A stretch of DNA of 64,000 nucleotides, from NCBI GenBank assembly GCA_019925095.2, contig CM034411.1, positions 5,805,501 to 5,869,500 of the forward strand, given 5' to 3'. Below are positions 22,141-33,109 of this stretch, in pieces (within the stretch, counting starts at the first letter, position 1; each line of letters opens with the position of its first letter). The stretch is from Dendrolimus kikuchii. Taxonomy: Eukaryota > Arthropoda > Insecta > Lepidoptera > Lasiocampidae. Both the position numbers and the translations under genes were made by a program. Under the pieces are notes generated by a model that was given only the letters and a program-made list of their open reading frames with translations, did no database searches and was not told the origin of the DNA.

Positions 22141-22446
22141 TTTTTTTTTTATTGCAAGAGATCAGCAGACAGGCAGACGGCCCACTTGATGGAAAGCATT
22201 TACCATCGCCTATGGACATTTGCAACACCAAAGTTGCTACAAATGCGCTGCTGCTCTCTTAAGGGAAACTGGAACCTGGTCATTAATGCCGGAACACAAC
22301 TCAAGGTTGTTATGGCGACATACTTTAGACTAGGGGTGGTAGCCATCCAGTCGGGCAAATACCCTACCACCTGGTTGTGGGTTGTTTAATCGCCTCTTAC
22401 GATAGGCCGCCCGGCCGCAGGAAATTATATTCTTTCTCCGTTCCTT
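22141..22446 (-). repeat. Family P polyA retroposon, full-length antisense copy
   Basis: Ten-T run at 22141-22150, then a well-preserved body to GAAATTATATTCTTTCTCCG and TTCC. It lies directly against the sense 5' fragment, suggesting insertion into an older family member. Confidence 0.86.
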
Positions 22447-22609
22447 TCACATTGCTGTCATATATTTCTTTTGTGATTCTGCTTTCATTAATTCTCTCTA
22501 CATCCCCAAACTACCTTAAAAACCGTATTATGAAAATAATAAAAATATTACACTTACTATTGAATAATCGGTTTCTGATCAATTCCACGTTCCCACATAC
22601 ATATACTGA

Positions 22610-22672
22610 AAATATAAAAATTTGAAACCCGATTGTAGCGCCACCTACCGGATTCAATTGTGAATCTGGTTT
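22610..22672 (-). repeat. Helitron fragment
   Basis: AACCCGATTGTAGCGCCACC is the reverse complement of the GGTGGCGCTGTAATCGGGTT block inside the complete Helitron at 52324-52526. Confidence 0.55.
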
Positions 22673-23955
22673 AGAAGAGTTCAGTGATAATATTTGTTTT
22701 AATAAAATTAAGCTTTAAACTCAACATAATATATTTCACTGTATAATTATGTTACATTTATTTAGTTGCATAGTTGTTCTTTTCATGTTTCTTTTTAAGG
22801 TTAGTAATAAATTTTGTTATATACCCTCTTATGTCTAAACGATACAATCGGCCATTTCCTTAATTGAATAATAATGGTATATTTTCATTTATTATGTGAT
22901 TAGCACCTGGTTTGTATAGTTACCATAATTTTATCTAACAATATTTCTCTAACATGATGTGGTAATTGTGTAGATTATAATTCAAAATCTCTCAATTGTA
23001 TATAGACAGTATTCACTACATTTTATTTTCGTGTTGGCAGACGTGATAGATTTTTTCCTGTGTTCGATTTATTTTATTACATATAAAACTTGAAATATAA
23101 TATTTTATATAATATCTTATATAAAATATTATCTAAAATTTCCAAACAATAATGTAATAAATTCTTTTCATTCATAACCTATTTAATTAAAATGGTTTAT
23201 CAATGACTTCAATCTGCTATCGCTTGTGCCAATTTGCTAAGTTTCTTATACTGTAAAATTGTTGGAGGGAGGGATGGTGAGGTATTCTAAAAATGTTTAT
23301 CCAATGTGTAGAGTCAGTGTATGAAATATGTTAAAACCGTAAGGTTCTCTAATTATAAATATAGTAACCAGTTGCTGTTCTTTTATTACATTTAAGAATC
23401 GTCTAATCTCGTGAGATTGTAATCTGTAGATAGATTATGAACGGATAGAAATAAGTACAATGTAACGTTGTACTTTTCGTCAGTTTATGAACTGAACCTG
23501 TCAGTTACAATCTAACGAATTTCAATCCGTCAGCTTCTGAACGAACGGACTGACAACATACATATAAGGAAACAAGAGATTTTCTTACCGTGAACAAGTC
23601 AACACACACGTGACTATGTGCATGTACACGATTGCGGGCGTATAAATAACTTGTAATCTTGACGTCATAATAAATACCAGGTATGAAATGCCAAATACAA
23701 TCGGAAAAAAACAATAACATAATTACAATAACAAGAATATTACGCTTGTCTATTTCAGGACATTCCAGACACAAGATGATAGCAAAGCTTCCAACAATTT
23801 CGTCATATTTGAGCATTGAGTCATCGCAAGGGATAATTTATGCCATAGTATAATCGTACATAGTAAAAAATATAGTAAAGCGGACAGAGATCTATCTATC
23901 TAGAGGAATGAATTTTTGAAGTGCGCCTTCAGAGCCAGATCCTAAATGTATATAT
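22673..23955. other. AT-rich intergenic sequence
   Basis: No gene seen. A small palindrome AATATTTTATATAATATC and its complement lies at 23099-23131. The frame at 23505-23816 has one hydrophobic stretch but no start context, splice signal or homology I recognise. Confidence 0.4.
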
Positions 23956-24439
23956 TGTTACAACTTAGTCCCCCCCCTGGACAAAGACAAATTCCACTAA
24001 GCACATATTATTACCTGTTGGCATTTGAACTACTTGTAATAGTTTTATGATCGTCTTGTTTTGTTTACTTATTTATTGGCATACGACCATTGTCCTATTG
24101 TACTCGCTCATTAGCATCATTAGCCAGGTGTTAGAAACTAATTCTAGGAAACTGTGGCGGCGTTGCCGGGCGAACATACATTTGCATTTGTGGAGCATAA
24201 AAGGACGGCCTGATGCAGAGAGGAAGGCAGTCAAGCGATAACCACGAGCTAAGCAAGACTTGTGTACATTCGGTAATATATTTAGTGATGGACTTTGCGC
24301 GTGTTATTGAATCGTGCATTACGTTTGGACTGGTTGTGTTCAGTTATATTTGTACCTGTGTTATACGTGTTTGTATAGTTCTAATAAACTCTATAATAAT
24401 TCCAACGGAATTTTAATTCGAGTCCTGCAACTCGTAACA
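23956..24439 (+). mobile_element. Solo LTR 2 (Ty3/gypsy-like), 4-bp TSD
   Basis: Begins TGTTACAACTTAG and ends CAACTCGTAACA, with 4-bp direct repeats ATAT on both sides. Promoter-like GAGCATAAAAGGACGG lies near 24197; AATAAACTCTATAATAATTC near 24384 supplies the poly(A) signal. Homologous to solo LTR 1. No gag-pol adjoins it, so recombination between two LTRs removed the interior. Confidence 0.82.
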
Positions 24440-24916
24440 ATATTAATACGTAAATCAAAAACTTTTTACCCCTTTTTAAGAAAATTGCGCGGACGGAGGA
24501 GTATTTCGCACAATTATATTTTGTATAGAGAAGTGCAGAATCCTATTTTTTTTAATTATGCATAATAACACATTATCAATAAAAAAACATTACACACACT
24601 ACCATGTATTTGACACACACACGCATATGTACTCTTTTGTTTATTTTTACAGTCAAATTAATAGTGTAGCCGTGGTGAAATCTGTGATGATAGAAGTATA
24701 GTCTTTGACAACAGAACCTTAATAATGTTGAAACTTATAATTTAAATTAATTATTATGCTCGAATTTCGACCACGGGCGACCACTAGTTATGTTAAATAG
24801 CGAAAAACACTCAAAGGGGTCACGAGGCCAATTTTAGTGAAAACTATAGTGGAATAAGATTTTTGAAAAATCAATTACCCTTGTCAAATTTTGATAAAAT
24901 AAATACACCTATACCT

Positions 24917-25526
24917 TTCGAGACCACGGGCCATAAAAATGGCCCGGATATTTGGAGGGCTTGCGTGGGGCCACGGGAAGGCCAACACGTAGAGGCCTTT
25001 TGACAAATTTAATGTAAATGTGGCGTGACACTGACCGGCGATTGTACCTGTCTACACTATATAATAATGCACCCAAGGACAACCCCGGGCAGTGTAAGAC
25101 TATTGTGGGAAATGAGGATAAAAAGTGCCGGGCTATTGCGGTGAACTGCTAGTGGTACTAGTGGTCTGGGAATATGGAGACTATGGCGTCTGCCCGTCGC
25201 AATGTTCAGGGAACATGGAAAAATGGGCAGACGGTGACTCGCCACTCCCTGCATGGGCCCCAAAAAATGCCATAAAGACAGGGGCAACATGGGTGTGAGT
25301 GGCTAAGGGGTGTAGAGAGGTGGGCTGCAGGTTCACCGAAGCTACTTCTGACGTGATACCATTTATCACTTCCACCCCTGGAGCTTGAGTCTTAGCTCTA
25401 GCGATCTCTACTCCACCCCGGCGGATTAAGGCAAGCACGGAGGCAGGCCTTGCCTTGGCCCCCGGAGTCAGGTACGAGGTGTCGCTACTCACCTAAGGCT
25501 TCGCCACAAAGCCCCCCTGCGGGCAC
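24917..25526 (-). repeat. Family C repeat, full-length copy with 12-bp TSD
   Basis: A 610-bp antisense copy. ACACCTATACCT occurs immediately before (24905-24916) and after (25527-25538), a perfect 12-bp target duplication that defines both ends. Element sense strand: CCCGCAGGGGGGCTTTGTGG at the 5' end, GGCCCGTGGTCTCGAAA at the 3' end. No poly(A) tail. Confidence 0.9.
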
Positions 25527-25629
25527 ACACCTATACCTATTATTATACCAAATCATAGTGTAGCTTGTAAGATTATAATAATATGAAATAACCTAATTTT
25601 CATAAAATACAGACTCACGGAAAGGACTA

Positions 25630-25800
25630 AAAAAATATTTAATAGAATAGAATAGTTTATACTTTATTGTACAATAAAATCAATGAAATAATACACAAAA
25701 ACAGCTTAGAATTAGGTATAAATGGCGATCTTATCGCTGACAGCGATCTCTTCCAGACAACCTTGGCATGGAGAGCGAATTATGGCACAAAAACTAGGGC
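25630..25800 (-). mobile_element. LINE 3' UTR fragment with (TTCTA)n tail
   Basis: In minus orientation: AGAGATCGCTGTCAGCGATA, AATTCTAAGCTG, TTTTATTGTACAATAAAGTA and a TATTCTATTCTATT tail. This is a widespread moth LINE 3' UTR pattern. Confidence 0.6.
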
Positions 25801-25845
25801 AGGGTTTGCTGCACAATATTTTTAAAAATGTTACATATATTATAT

Positions 25846-26010
25846 TGTTACAACCTAGACGTCGACAAAAACAAATTCACACCTGCATATCTGTAGAAAC
25901 ACATTTAGTTTACCTTTCGGCATTTGGACTTCTTTTGTTTACTTATTTATTAACATGCGTTTACTAATTATTGTAGAGGACAGTCCATTGTTTTATTGTA
26001 CTGTATATAT
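25846..26010 (+). mobile_element. LTR 5' fragment
   Basis: TGTTACAACCTAGACG...CACACCTGCATATC...CGGCATTTGGACTTCTTTTG matches the first ~165 bp of the solo LTRs at 9575 and 23956. The promoter and 3' part are missing. Confidence 0.78.
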
Positions 26011-26665
26011 ATTAATTAATTATTAATTCTATTATTTAAAGTTAATTATCCGATGGTCCTGTCAGGTCACACGATAACTAGTAAATCCAAATGATGCGGC
26101 ACTATTTAGACTTATATAACCCCTTTTCAGGTAGCTTACACCGCTTCTTTTAAGCTTGTTTTTTAAATATTCTTTTAAGCAGCTTAGGAATAACTCGTCA
26201 TAATGTGTTTACTCGAATTGACAGCGCGGTCTCTACTGATACTAGTATTTATTCTGTGCAAAAACATTGCATATCAGTTCGTCTGTGCGCTTCAAGTGGA
26301 CTTTCCCATTATTTGAACGTTGCGTGAATTACATAAATTTAGGAGTTCGGATAGTTATTAATTATTGCTGTAGAATTTTTAATATAAAATAATTGAATTA
26401 AAACAAATTGTTATTTACTAATTTCCTCCGGTAATTATATCTCATTGGTACTCTTTTAATGAAGTTTATAATTCGGTAGTAGTGAACCACAGACGAACAA
26501 AATAGATAGACCAAGCCCCGAGCTCTCAGAGTGAAGCCGACTAAAAAGAAGCCAATTTTGGAATAGAAAGCCGAACCTGCCGCAGTTGGTTACGAGATCT
26601 TAGCACAATAAACAGTCGAATTAGTACTAATAAAAGTTAAATACATTCCAATGGATATATTACGA
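26011..26665. other. AT-rich intergenic sequence
   Basis: No gene or repeat recognised. Confidence 0.4.
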
Positions 26666-26903
26666 CTAGCTTCTGCCCCCGAGTTAGAAACCCCGATTTT
26701 GAAACATTCAATTCATTCATTCAACATTCTTCATTGGTGCTCCGCTCCTATAGGTCTTAGCGTGATGATATATAGCCTATAGCCTTCCTCGATAAATGGG
26801 CTATACAACACTGAAATAGTTTTTCAAATCAGACCAGTAGTTTCTGAGATTACCGCGTTCAAGCAAACAAACAAACTCTTCAGCTTTATATATTAGTATA
26901 AGA
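26666..26903 (-). mobile_element. Small non-autonomous Helitron
   Basis: Minus strand begins TCTTATACTAATATATAAAG and ends CTCGGGGGCAGAAGCTAG, 238 bp. The flanking bases are A and T in Helitron orientation, fitting insertion between A and T. No coding capacity. Confidence 0.8.
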
Positions 26904-27097
26904 TGCCCTAACTTATCCTCTTATTTTAAGACATGAAAAAAGTGGCATACAACCTTAAGGTGGCCATATTCAGGCCAGGTTACCTTAATTATACTGACAG
27001 GTTAAAGTACGGCGATTGCAGCGCCGCGTCTGTGGACTTCTTTGGTGGTGCGGACTCTACACATTACTATACATCTCAAGGAGTGTTTGGCGGGAAC

Positions 27098-27335
27098 TGT
27101 AAGGGGACGTTGTGCTGTGCAGTTATATTTTCTAAAAATGTGTAAAATCACTCTAAAATGAACAATATTTGTAGGATATTGAGTTTTTGAGTAGTAATTA
27201 TGTTTTTTTGTGAGAAATGTGAACTGTATAGTCAAATGTGGCCTTTCGAGTTTTCACAAGAACTCCGTCATACGGCATCGATTGTAGCTTACAATACAAT
27301 TGCGCCTGACTTAAAGGCCTAGTTGCCAAGTCAAA
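27098..27335 (-). repeat. Unclassified ~235-bp repeat (family G), antisense
   Basis: Reverse complement of 15053-15290, from GGGGACGTTGTGCTGTGCAG to AGGCCTAGTTGCCAAGTC. Confidence 0.7.
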
Positions 27336-28199
27336 AACATATAAAAAACTATACATCTCAACGTTAATTACTTTGTATTATTTAATATTCCTCTAATACA
27401 ATAATAGCTATTTTTTCTGAATTAATTGTTTCATTCCCAACACATAGTGGTCTTCCTTTACACAGACAAATAGAGCAATCCTGTTTCAACAGCACACTTG
27501 TTCAGTAACACACACACACATGTAATATGATAAATTCCATCGTCAGTATTGCGCAACAGTATGATGTAATGAATGTAAGAGATAATAATGTTATTTTAAG
27601 CGTTTGACAAGGTTAAAAATACGAGTAGAAATCTAACAATGCGCAAATTCGCGATATTTTATTTTATTAATATACACAACAAATTATAATAAAAAAAATG
27701 TGAGTGTTCACATTCAGTAGAGGCGAGATTTCAGAGAATATTTTCTCATTTCTATTCTATTATTGACGTCTTTATTCTTAGGTATTTTGACCCTTATTCG
27801 TAATAAATCAATCTAAATTGCACTTTAAATCACTAGCATTAAGTTCAAAACTTAATTCCTTTGATCTATGTATAAAAGAATATCTGCCTTAAGTATATAC
27901 CGATAGAGCTAAAATTCAATATCTTTTAAGTTTTATTAAAATTAAAAATTAATATTAACGAGTAAATAAATTTGTTTTATTTTGAATTAAATAAGGTTGA
28001 ATTTTATGCGTGTATCACTTTTTAGTGTAGCTTTTTCGTTTCATCGAGTTTCAAATCACAACGATTCTAAAGAAGTTTCACTTCAACAATACAGAATGTA
28101 TACTGTTTATGTCCATGTTATAAACGTGAATAAGGTAGATAGATAGACAGACAATACGTTATTGTACACTAAAATATAGATAAACAGAAATCGACAAAT
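27336..28199. other. AT-rich intergenic sequence
   Basis: No gene or repeat recognised. Confidence 0.4.
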
Positions 28200-28202
28200 A
28201 TA

Positions 28203-28275
28203 AAAGATAGTACAATGGGCGACCCTTATAGCCAAAAAGCGAACTCTTCCAAGCAACCCTTGGCAGGGATTAATG
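28203..28275 (-). mobile_element. LINE 3' UTR relic
   Basis: AATGGGCGACCCTTATAGCC...CTCTTCCAAGCAACCCTTGG aligns with the LINE 3' UTR at 25720-25790. Decayed. Confidence 0.4.
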
Positions 28276-28308
28276 GATTTTTAATACTGACGATAGTGCA
28301 GTTTGTGT

Positions 28309-28500
28309 GCAAACAATCCACAGCCAGGTGACAGGGCATTTGCCCGACTGGATGGTTACCACCCCTGGTCTAGAGTATGCCGCCATAACAAAGACTTAAG
28401 GCCGGCAGAACATTGGCAGCACCTCTGGTATTGCTAATGTCCGTAGGCGACGGTAAACACTTTCCAGCACAGTTTGGCCGTCACCCTGTCCTGTGTTGCA
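28309..28500 (+). repeat. Family P copy, diverged and deleted
   Basis: Has CAGCCAGGTGACAGGGCATT...GAGTATGCCGCCATAACAAA then jumps to the GCACCTCTGGTATTGC...GTAGGCGACGGTAA section. No A tail left. Confidence 0.7.
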
Positions 28501-29588
28501 GATGTCCATGGACGATGATAAATAGTTACGTCGACGACGAACCATCTCATAAATAAATTAATATTATGTAACCCTATTTATGGATCTCCGCAGGATTACA
28601 ATTTCCTGATGATTGCACAACGCTATTCAATTGTGTCAGATTGTGTCATGCCACCAATTGACTCATCGTCACGTTGATTTCTGACTGTGGGGAATTGTGA
28701 GATCCTCCCCTTCCTTGATAAGGATTCCAATAAATTCTGATAAGTAACTTTGTTTTATAAAATTTATACCAATAAATAAAATGACTTGTACAAGTACACA
28801 TGTATAAGTGACCGTCTGTTATCTATATACATACATTGCGTATAATAAAACTGCAGAGGTCGAATTTCTGTACAATGAAAAAAAAAATGCTAAAAACCGG
28901 GGCTCAATCGAATAAGGGGGTATGAGAAGTGAAATAGAACTAATTTAGATTTTTTTTCAATTTTTTTTTCAAATTCAAATTCATTTACTTGCTTAAAGCA
29001 TGGTACATAAATTTGAGGTGGTATTCGAATATTAGATTCACATGTTTTGCATATGAGGCGTGCAAATTTTCTTTACGATGTGTTTTTGATAAAACACATT
29101 ATCACAATTATTATTACAAAATTAACAAGAACAAAAATCTATCTAAATACATTAATGTCAATCATATGTAATTTGTCAAAGTATCATCCTAAAAATTCGT
29201 TAACGGAGTAAAAACATTTATCCAACAGCCATTTGTGTAGTCTTTGTTTGAAAAGATTTGTGGACAGATATTTAAAGTCCTCGGGAAGTTTATTATAAAC
29301 CCTTACCGTAAACCTTTTGTTTCTCTGTTTGTCTGTCTGTTTGTACGGGCTAATCTCCGAAATGACTGGACCGATTTAAATGAAATGTTGTATGGTGGTA
29401 GCTTATATCCCTGGTCAACATATACGATACTTCTGATCGCGAAAAATTAAAGAGTTCCCGTGGGATAGTTAAAAAAACTTTATCTACTTAAACAGCTTAT
29501 TATACAGCTTATGCACCTAATTAAGTATTGATATTGCCGGTATCATCATACAATAAAACAATATATACATTAAAAAACAATTAGGCTA
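28501..29588. other. Intergenic, LINE tail and decayed element
   Basis: No gene. 28955-29000 has TTTTTTTCAAATTCAAATTC, the antisense tail of a CR1/L2-type LINE. 29310-29460 (GACTGGACCGATTTAAATGA, GCTTATATCCC) resembles 4600-4690. TTAGGCTA at 29581-29588 is the candidate left target duplication of LINE A. Confidence 0.45.
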
Positions 29589-29936
29589 TTTAGTATCACG
29601 CTAAGACCAATAGGAGCGGATCACCAGTGAAGACTGTTGCGGACCCCCCGCCGGGGAGACTTCGGCGGGGGAGTGTGGGACTCGCCGGCTAGAGAAGCCG
29701 GAATACCCACTAAAACCCCTTGGTGCCACCTGACGCCATGAGCCGGGGTCACGGGATATGCGTGAGCTTTTCTTCCGCGACCCCGGCTGGCGTGGGCCCA
29801 CCCCAGCAAGGGACGGGCCTCTCCATGCTCGTGTTTGAGAGGGGCGCGCGCGGGCACCGACGCGCCCCCTACTCAGCGGCTTTAGATGCGGGCGACGGCC
29901 TTATAGCCTCCCCTGACCGTCACCCGCGCCGCGCGT
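29589..29936 (-). other. LINE A 3' UTR
   Basis: GC-rich non-coding tail after the ORF2 stop, including a stem-capable CCGCCGGGGAGACTTCGGCG at about 29650-29670, ending GGTCTTAGCGTGATACTAAA on the minus strand. R1-clade 3' UTRs are bound by the element's own RT and often lack poly(A). Confidence 0.6.
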
Positions 29937-32900
29937 TCATGGCGGCCGGAGGTCCGTGTTCCTCCGGCGCCGAGACCGGTTATTGCGGCGGGAGAGGAGC
30001 ACGGCTGCTCGCTCTCTCTCCCGCTCCGCCGCCTCCTTTGCGGACATGACGGCCTCGCAAAAGGAGGCGACGGCGTCCCATTCGGGTTGGCCCCCGACCA
30101 TGGCCTGGACCACGGCCGGGAGCGACAGGTCATTTTCGATGGTGGCGCCGAGGACAAGGCGCTCCTCTTCCCAGGCTGGACACTCCTGCAGAGTGTGCAG
30201 CGCCGTGTCCTCGACGCTGGCACTGCAGTGCTGGCACCCTGACGACGATTCACGTCCTATCTGACACAGGTACCGACCGAAGCAGCCGTGCCCGGTCAGT
30301 ACCTGCGTCTGGCGGAACGTCAGGGTGCCGTGCCTCCGGTCTATCCATTTTGGCAGGACGGGCCTAACTGCCTCTACGGTCCTATGACCGGCGCTGGGGT
30401 GCGCAAGTCGGTTCTGCCATTCCACCATGAGATCCCGCCGGAACTCCGCCCTTTTAGCCTCGATTTCCCGAGGCGCAGGACGGAAGTCCCGACTGAGGGG
30501 GTCCTTGCGCCAGTCGTACACGGCCGCAAGGACGCGCGCCTCTAGATCCCATGGTGGGGATCCGGCTAGGAGGGAGGCCGCCTCGAAGGAGATCGTACGA
30601 TACCCCCTTATAGCCCTGACGGCCAGCGCGCGCTGCGGACGTCGCAGCAACGCGGCGTTCTTGGCCGTCAGGGACTCCGCCCATATCGGGGCCCCGTATA
30701 GGGCCATGGATCGTACGACCCCCTCGTAGAGTTTTCGGCACGGCGCGCCCGGCCCCCCCACATTGGGCACGAGCCGTGATAGGGCGCCGGCTGCCCCAAT
30801 GAGCCTGGGGGCCAGCCGCTTGAAGTGTGCCGAAAACTCCCATCGGCTGTCGAGGACGAGTCCGAGGTATTTCATTGTCGTCCCGACGCCGATGGTGGTG
30901 CCTCCCACTGTGATACTCAAGCCCCGAGGTGGCTTGTTCCGAGGCCCGTGGAACACCACGGCCTCGGATTTGTGCAAGGCCACCTCCAGACCGAGTCGCC
31001 GGATCCTATCGACTACGTGCGCAACCCCAGCAGTGGCCAGTAGGCCCGCCTGCCGGTGGGTCCGTCCACGGGCCGCGACCAACGTGTCATCGGCGTAACA
31101 CGTGACGCTGACACCGTGGAGGACCGCACCGCGTATGGTCCAGTCATATGCGATGTTCCACAGGAGCGGGCCCAGTACCGACCCCTGTGGAACACCGCAC
31201 GTCATTTCTCGCCGACCCCAGCTGGCTAGCTGACCCGGGTACACGACGGCCCTCACCGAGAGGTAGTCACCGATGACTCTTCGGAGGTAGGTCGGCACCC
31301 CGTGGTAGCGGAGTGCCTCCTTAATGCAGCTCCAGGGCAGGGAGTTGAAGGCGTTGGCGATGTCGAGTGACACCGCCAACAGCACCCCGCCCTGGGAGAT
31401 CGCTTCCTCCGCCTGGCTCTTCACACGGCGTATGGCGTCCACGGTGGAGCGCCCCTGGCGGAAACCGAACTGGTTCTCCGCCAGATCCGGCCCCTCTTCT
31501 CCGAGGTGCCGGACGAGGCGGTTCGCGAGCACTCGCTCCAGCATCTTGGCCACCTCGTCCAGCAACACTATGGGCCGGTAGGCGGACGGAGAGTCCGCCG
31601 GGCGCCCCTCTTTCCTGAGCAGGACCAGTTTGCCGGTCTTCCACCGGGTGGGAAACCGGCCCTGCTGCAGGCAGGCCGTGAAGAGCCACGTCAATCGGGA
31701 CTCCAGGGCGCCGTGGGACAGAACCCACGCGCGCCCCGGTATGCCGTCGAGACCGGGGGCGGTGTTCTTGGCCTTCAACCTCAACACCGCCGCCCCCAGT
31801 TCTTCCCGGGTCACTGCGGGCACTTGGTCTTGTTCCACGCTGGGCTCCGGCGATGGCGGTGCCATCGCGGGAGGCGGGTGCTCGGCCCTCGAGGGGAACA
31901 GAGCGCCAACGATGTCAGCCACCAGGGGTGGGGGGAGACTCTGGGTCAGCGGGGGCGCCCATGGCCGGAGCTTATTCCGGACCAGATGGTAAGGGCGCCC
32001 CCAGGGATCGTTGTCCAACGTCCCCAAGAGTTCCACCCACGCCGCCGATTTGGCTTCCCTGATGGCGCCCTGTAACTCCTTTTTGGCGCTCCTATATCCC
32101 TCGTACAGGCCGGCTTCTACGGTTGCTGCGTCATCGGCGCGGCGACGCCTCCTCCTGTATCTGGCGTACCGGCGGCTCGCCATGACGCAAGCTTTCCGCT
32201 TGCGGGCGATATCGTCGTTCCACCAGTACACCAGATTTTTGGGTCTTTGAGGACCCTGCCTCGGCATCGCCGCGTCGCACACTGACGTCATCAATGACCG
32301 TAGATTCTCCGCCTCCTCGTCTACGTCGGGTGACTCTCCGTCGGGACCCTCCGCCCAGGTGTTGACTGTGAGGGCCTCCCGAAGAGCCTCCCGATCGAGA
32401 CGTTTTAATGCCCAGCGTGGGTATTCATCCGCCGGGGGACGCTCCGGTAGTCGGTTGCCCGAACTACGGGGGGAGACGCTGAACCGGATGTACCGGTGGT
32501 CCGACAGCGTCTCCTCCCCCTCCAGGACTCTCCAGTCCTGCACACGGCGTGCTATTGCGGGGCTAGCGAACGTTATGTCCACTATGGATCCGCCCCGCAT
32601 CCGCACGCACGTGTGCACTGTCCCCCGGTTTAGAATAGCAAGACCGTTTTGGATCGTCCAATCTTCGAGCTCTTTCCCCCGCGCGCTGGTGGCAGGGGAA
32701 CCCCAAGCCGTGGATTTGGCGTTGAAGTCGCCCGCCACCAACACCGGGCGGGGGTGGCTCTGTGCGACGATCCTGCCCGCATCTGCTAGCCAGCTCTCAA
32801 AGTCGGCGAGACTTCGGTTCGGGGAGAAGTAGCCTCCTACGACTACTAACTCCCCGATAGTGGCCGCGACGAGGCCCCTGCTCCTCACGACGTTGGCGAG

Positions 32901-33107
32901 GGGGGGGCAGCCCGCAGCCGTCCGCACAATGATGACCACCGTGTCGTCCAGGTCTCCCGCCCAGTCGTCTCTGGTGTGGACCCGGTACGGCTCGGCGGCC
33001 ACCGCCACCTGGATGTTCCACTGCGCCATGCTCTGGAGTAGGAGATCCTGAGCGCGGGCGCAGTGGTTCAGGTTCGCTTGGAGGAGGCGTAGAGGTGTAC
33101 GATCCAT
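29937..33107 (-). CDS. LINE A ORF2: endonuclease and reverse transcriptase
   Basis: Intact 1056-residue frame. Residues 1-230 are an EEP/APE-like endonuclease: LLQANLNHC, AAEPYR, VAGDFNAKSTAWG and LSDHRYI carry the metal-binding and catalytic residues; it nicks target DNA. The middle is the RT: FGFRQGRSTVDAI, VSLDIANAFNSL, GVPQGSVLGPLLWN and YADD (31086-31097, about residue 671), then TMKYLGLVLDSR. Near the C-terminus CQIGRESSSGCQHC...ALHTLQEC is a CCHC-type finger. There is no RNase H domain, as usual in many R1-clade elements. Its ATG overlaps the ORF1 stop in TAATG, suggesting coupled re-initiation. All catalytic residues are present, so the protein may be functional. Confidence 0.95.
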   Translation of the reverse strand: MDRTPLRLLQANLNHCARAQDLLLQSMAQWNIQVAVAAEPYRVHTRDDWAGDLDDTVVIIVRTAAGCPPLANVVRSRGLVAATIGELVVVGGYFSPNRSLADFESWLADAGRIVAQSHPRPVLVAGDFNAKSTAWGSPATSARGKELEDWTIQNGLAILNRGTVHTCVRMRGGSIVDITFASPAIARRVQDWRVLEGEETLSDHRYIRFSVSPRSSGNRLPERPPADEYPRWALKRLDREALREALTVNTWAEGPDGESPDVDEEAENLRSLMTSVCDAAMPRQGPQRPKNLVYWWNDDIARKRKACVMASRRYARYRRRRRRADDAATVEAGLYEGYRSAKKELQGAIREAKSAAWVELLGTLDNDPWGRPYHLVRNKLRPWAPPLTQSLPPPLVADIVGALFPSRAEHPPPAMAPPSPEPSVEQDQVPAVTREELGAAVLRLKAKNTAPGLDGIPGRAWVLSHGALESRLTWLFTACLQQGRFPTRWKTGKLVLLRKEGRPADSPSAYRPIVLLDEVAKMLERVLANRLVRHLGEEGPDLAENQFGFRQGRSTVDAIRRVKSQAEEAISQGGVLLAVSLDIANAFNSLPWSCIKEALRYHGVPTYLRRVIGDYLSVRAVVYPGQLASWGRREMTCGVPQGSVLGPLLWNIAYDWTIRGAVLHGVSVTCYADDTLVAARGRTHRQAGLLATAGVAHVVDRIRRLGLEVALHKSEAVVFHGPRNKPPRGLSITVGGTTIGVGTTMKYLGLVLDSRWEFSAHFKRLAPRLIGAAGALSRLVPNVGGPGAPCRKLYEGVVRSMALYGAPIWAESLTAKNAALLRRPQRALAVRAIRGYRTISFEAASLLAGSPPWDLEARVLAAVYDWRKDPLSRDFRPAPREIEAKRAEFRRDLMVEWQNRLAHPSAGHRTVEAVRPVLPKWIDRRHGTLTFRQTQVLTGHGCFGRYLCQIGRESSSGCQHCSASVEDTALHTLQECPAWEEERLVLGATIENDLSLPAVVQAMVGGQPEWDAVASFCEAVMSAKEAAERERERAAVLLSRRNNRSRRRRNTDLRPP

Positions 33108-33109
33108 TA
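33105..33109 (-). promoter_or_regulatory. TAATG stop-start overlap between ORF1 and ORF2
   Basis: The ORF1 stop TAA shares its last A with the ORF2 ATG. Overlapping stop-start codons support termination-reinitiation in R1-clade relatives such as SART1. Seen directly here; the mechanism is inferred. Confidence 0.75.

Noticed and set aside
22138..22389. Open frames in family P copies (e.g. MESGYHRLWTFATPK-type proteins, many places)
   Set aside because: They lie antisense in a polyA retroposon present in ~16 copies, with varying breaks. The similarity between them is repeat identity, not protein conservation.
23505..23816. 103-codon minus frame with a hydrophobic stretch as a membrane protein
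   Set aside because: No start context, splice sites or recognised motif; AT-rich sequence readily gives hydrophobic frames.
31506..32075. 189-codon plus-strand frame inside LINE A ORF2
   Set aside because: Antisense shadow of the RT gene caused by high GC content.
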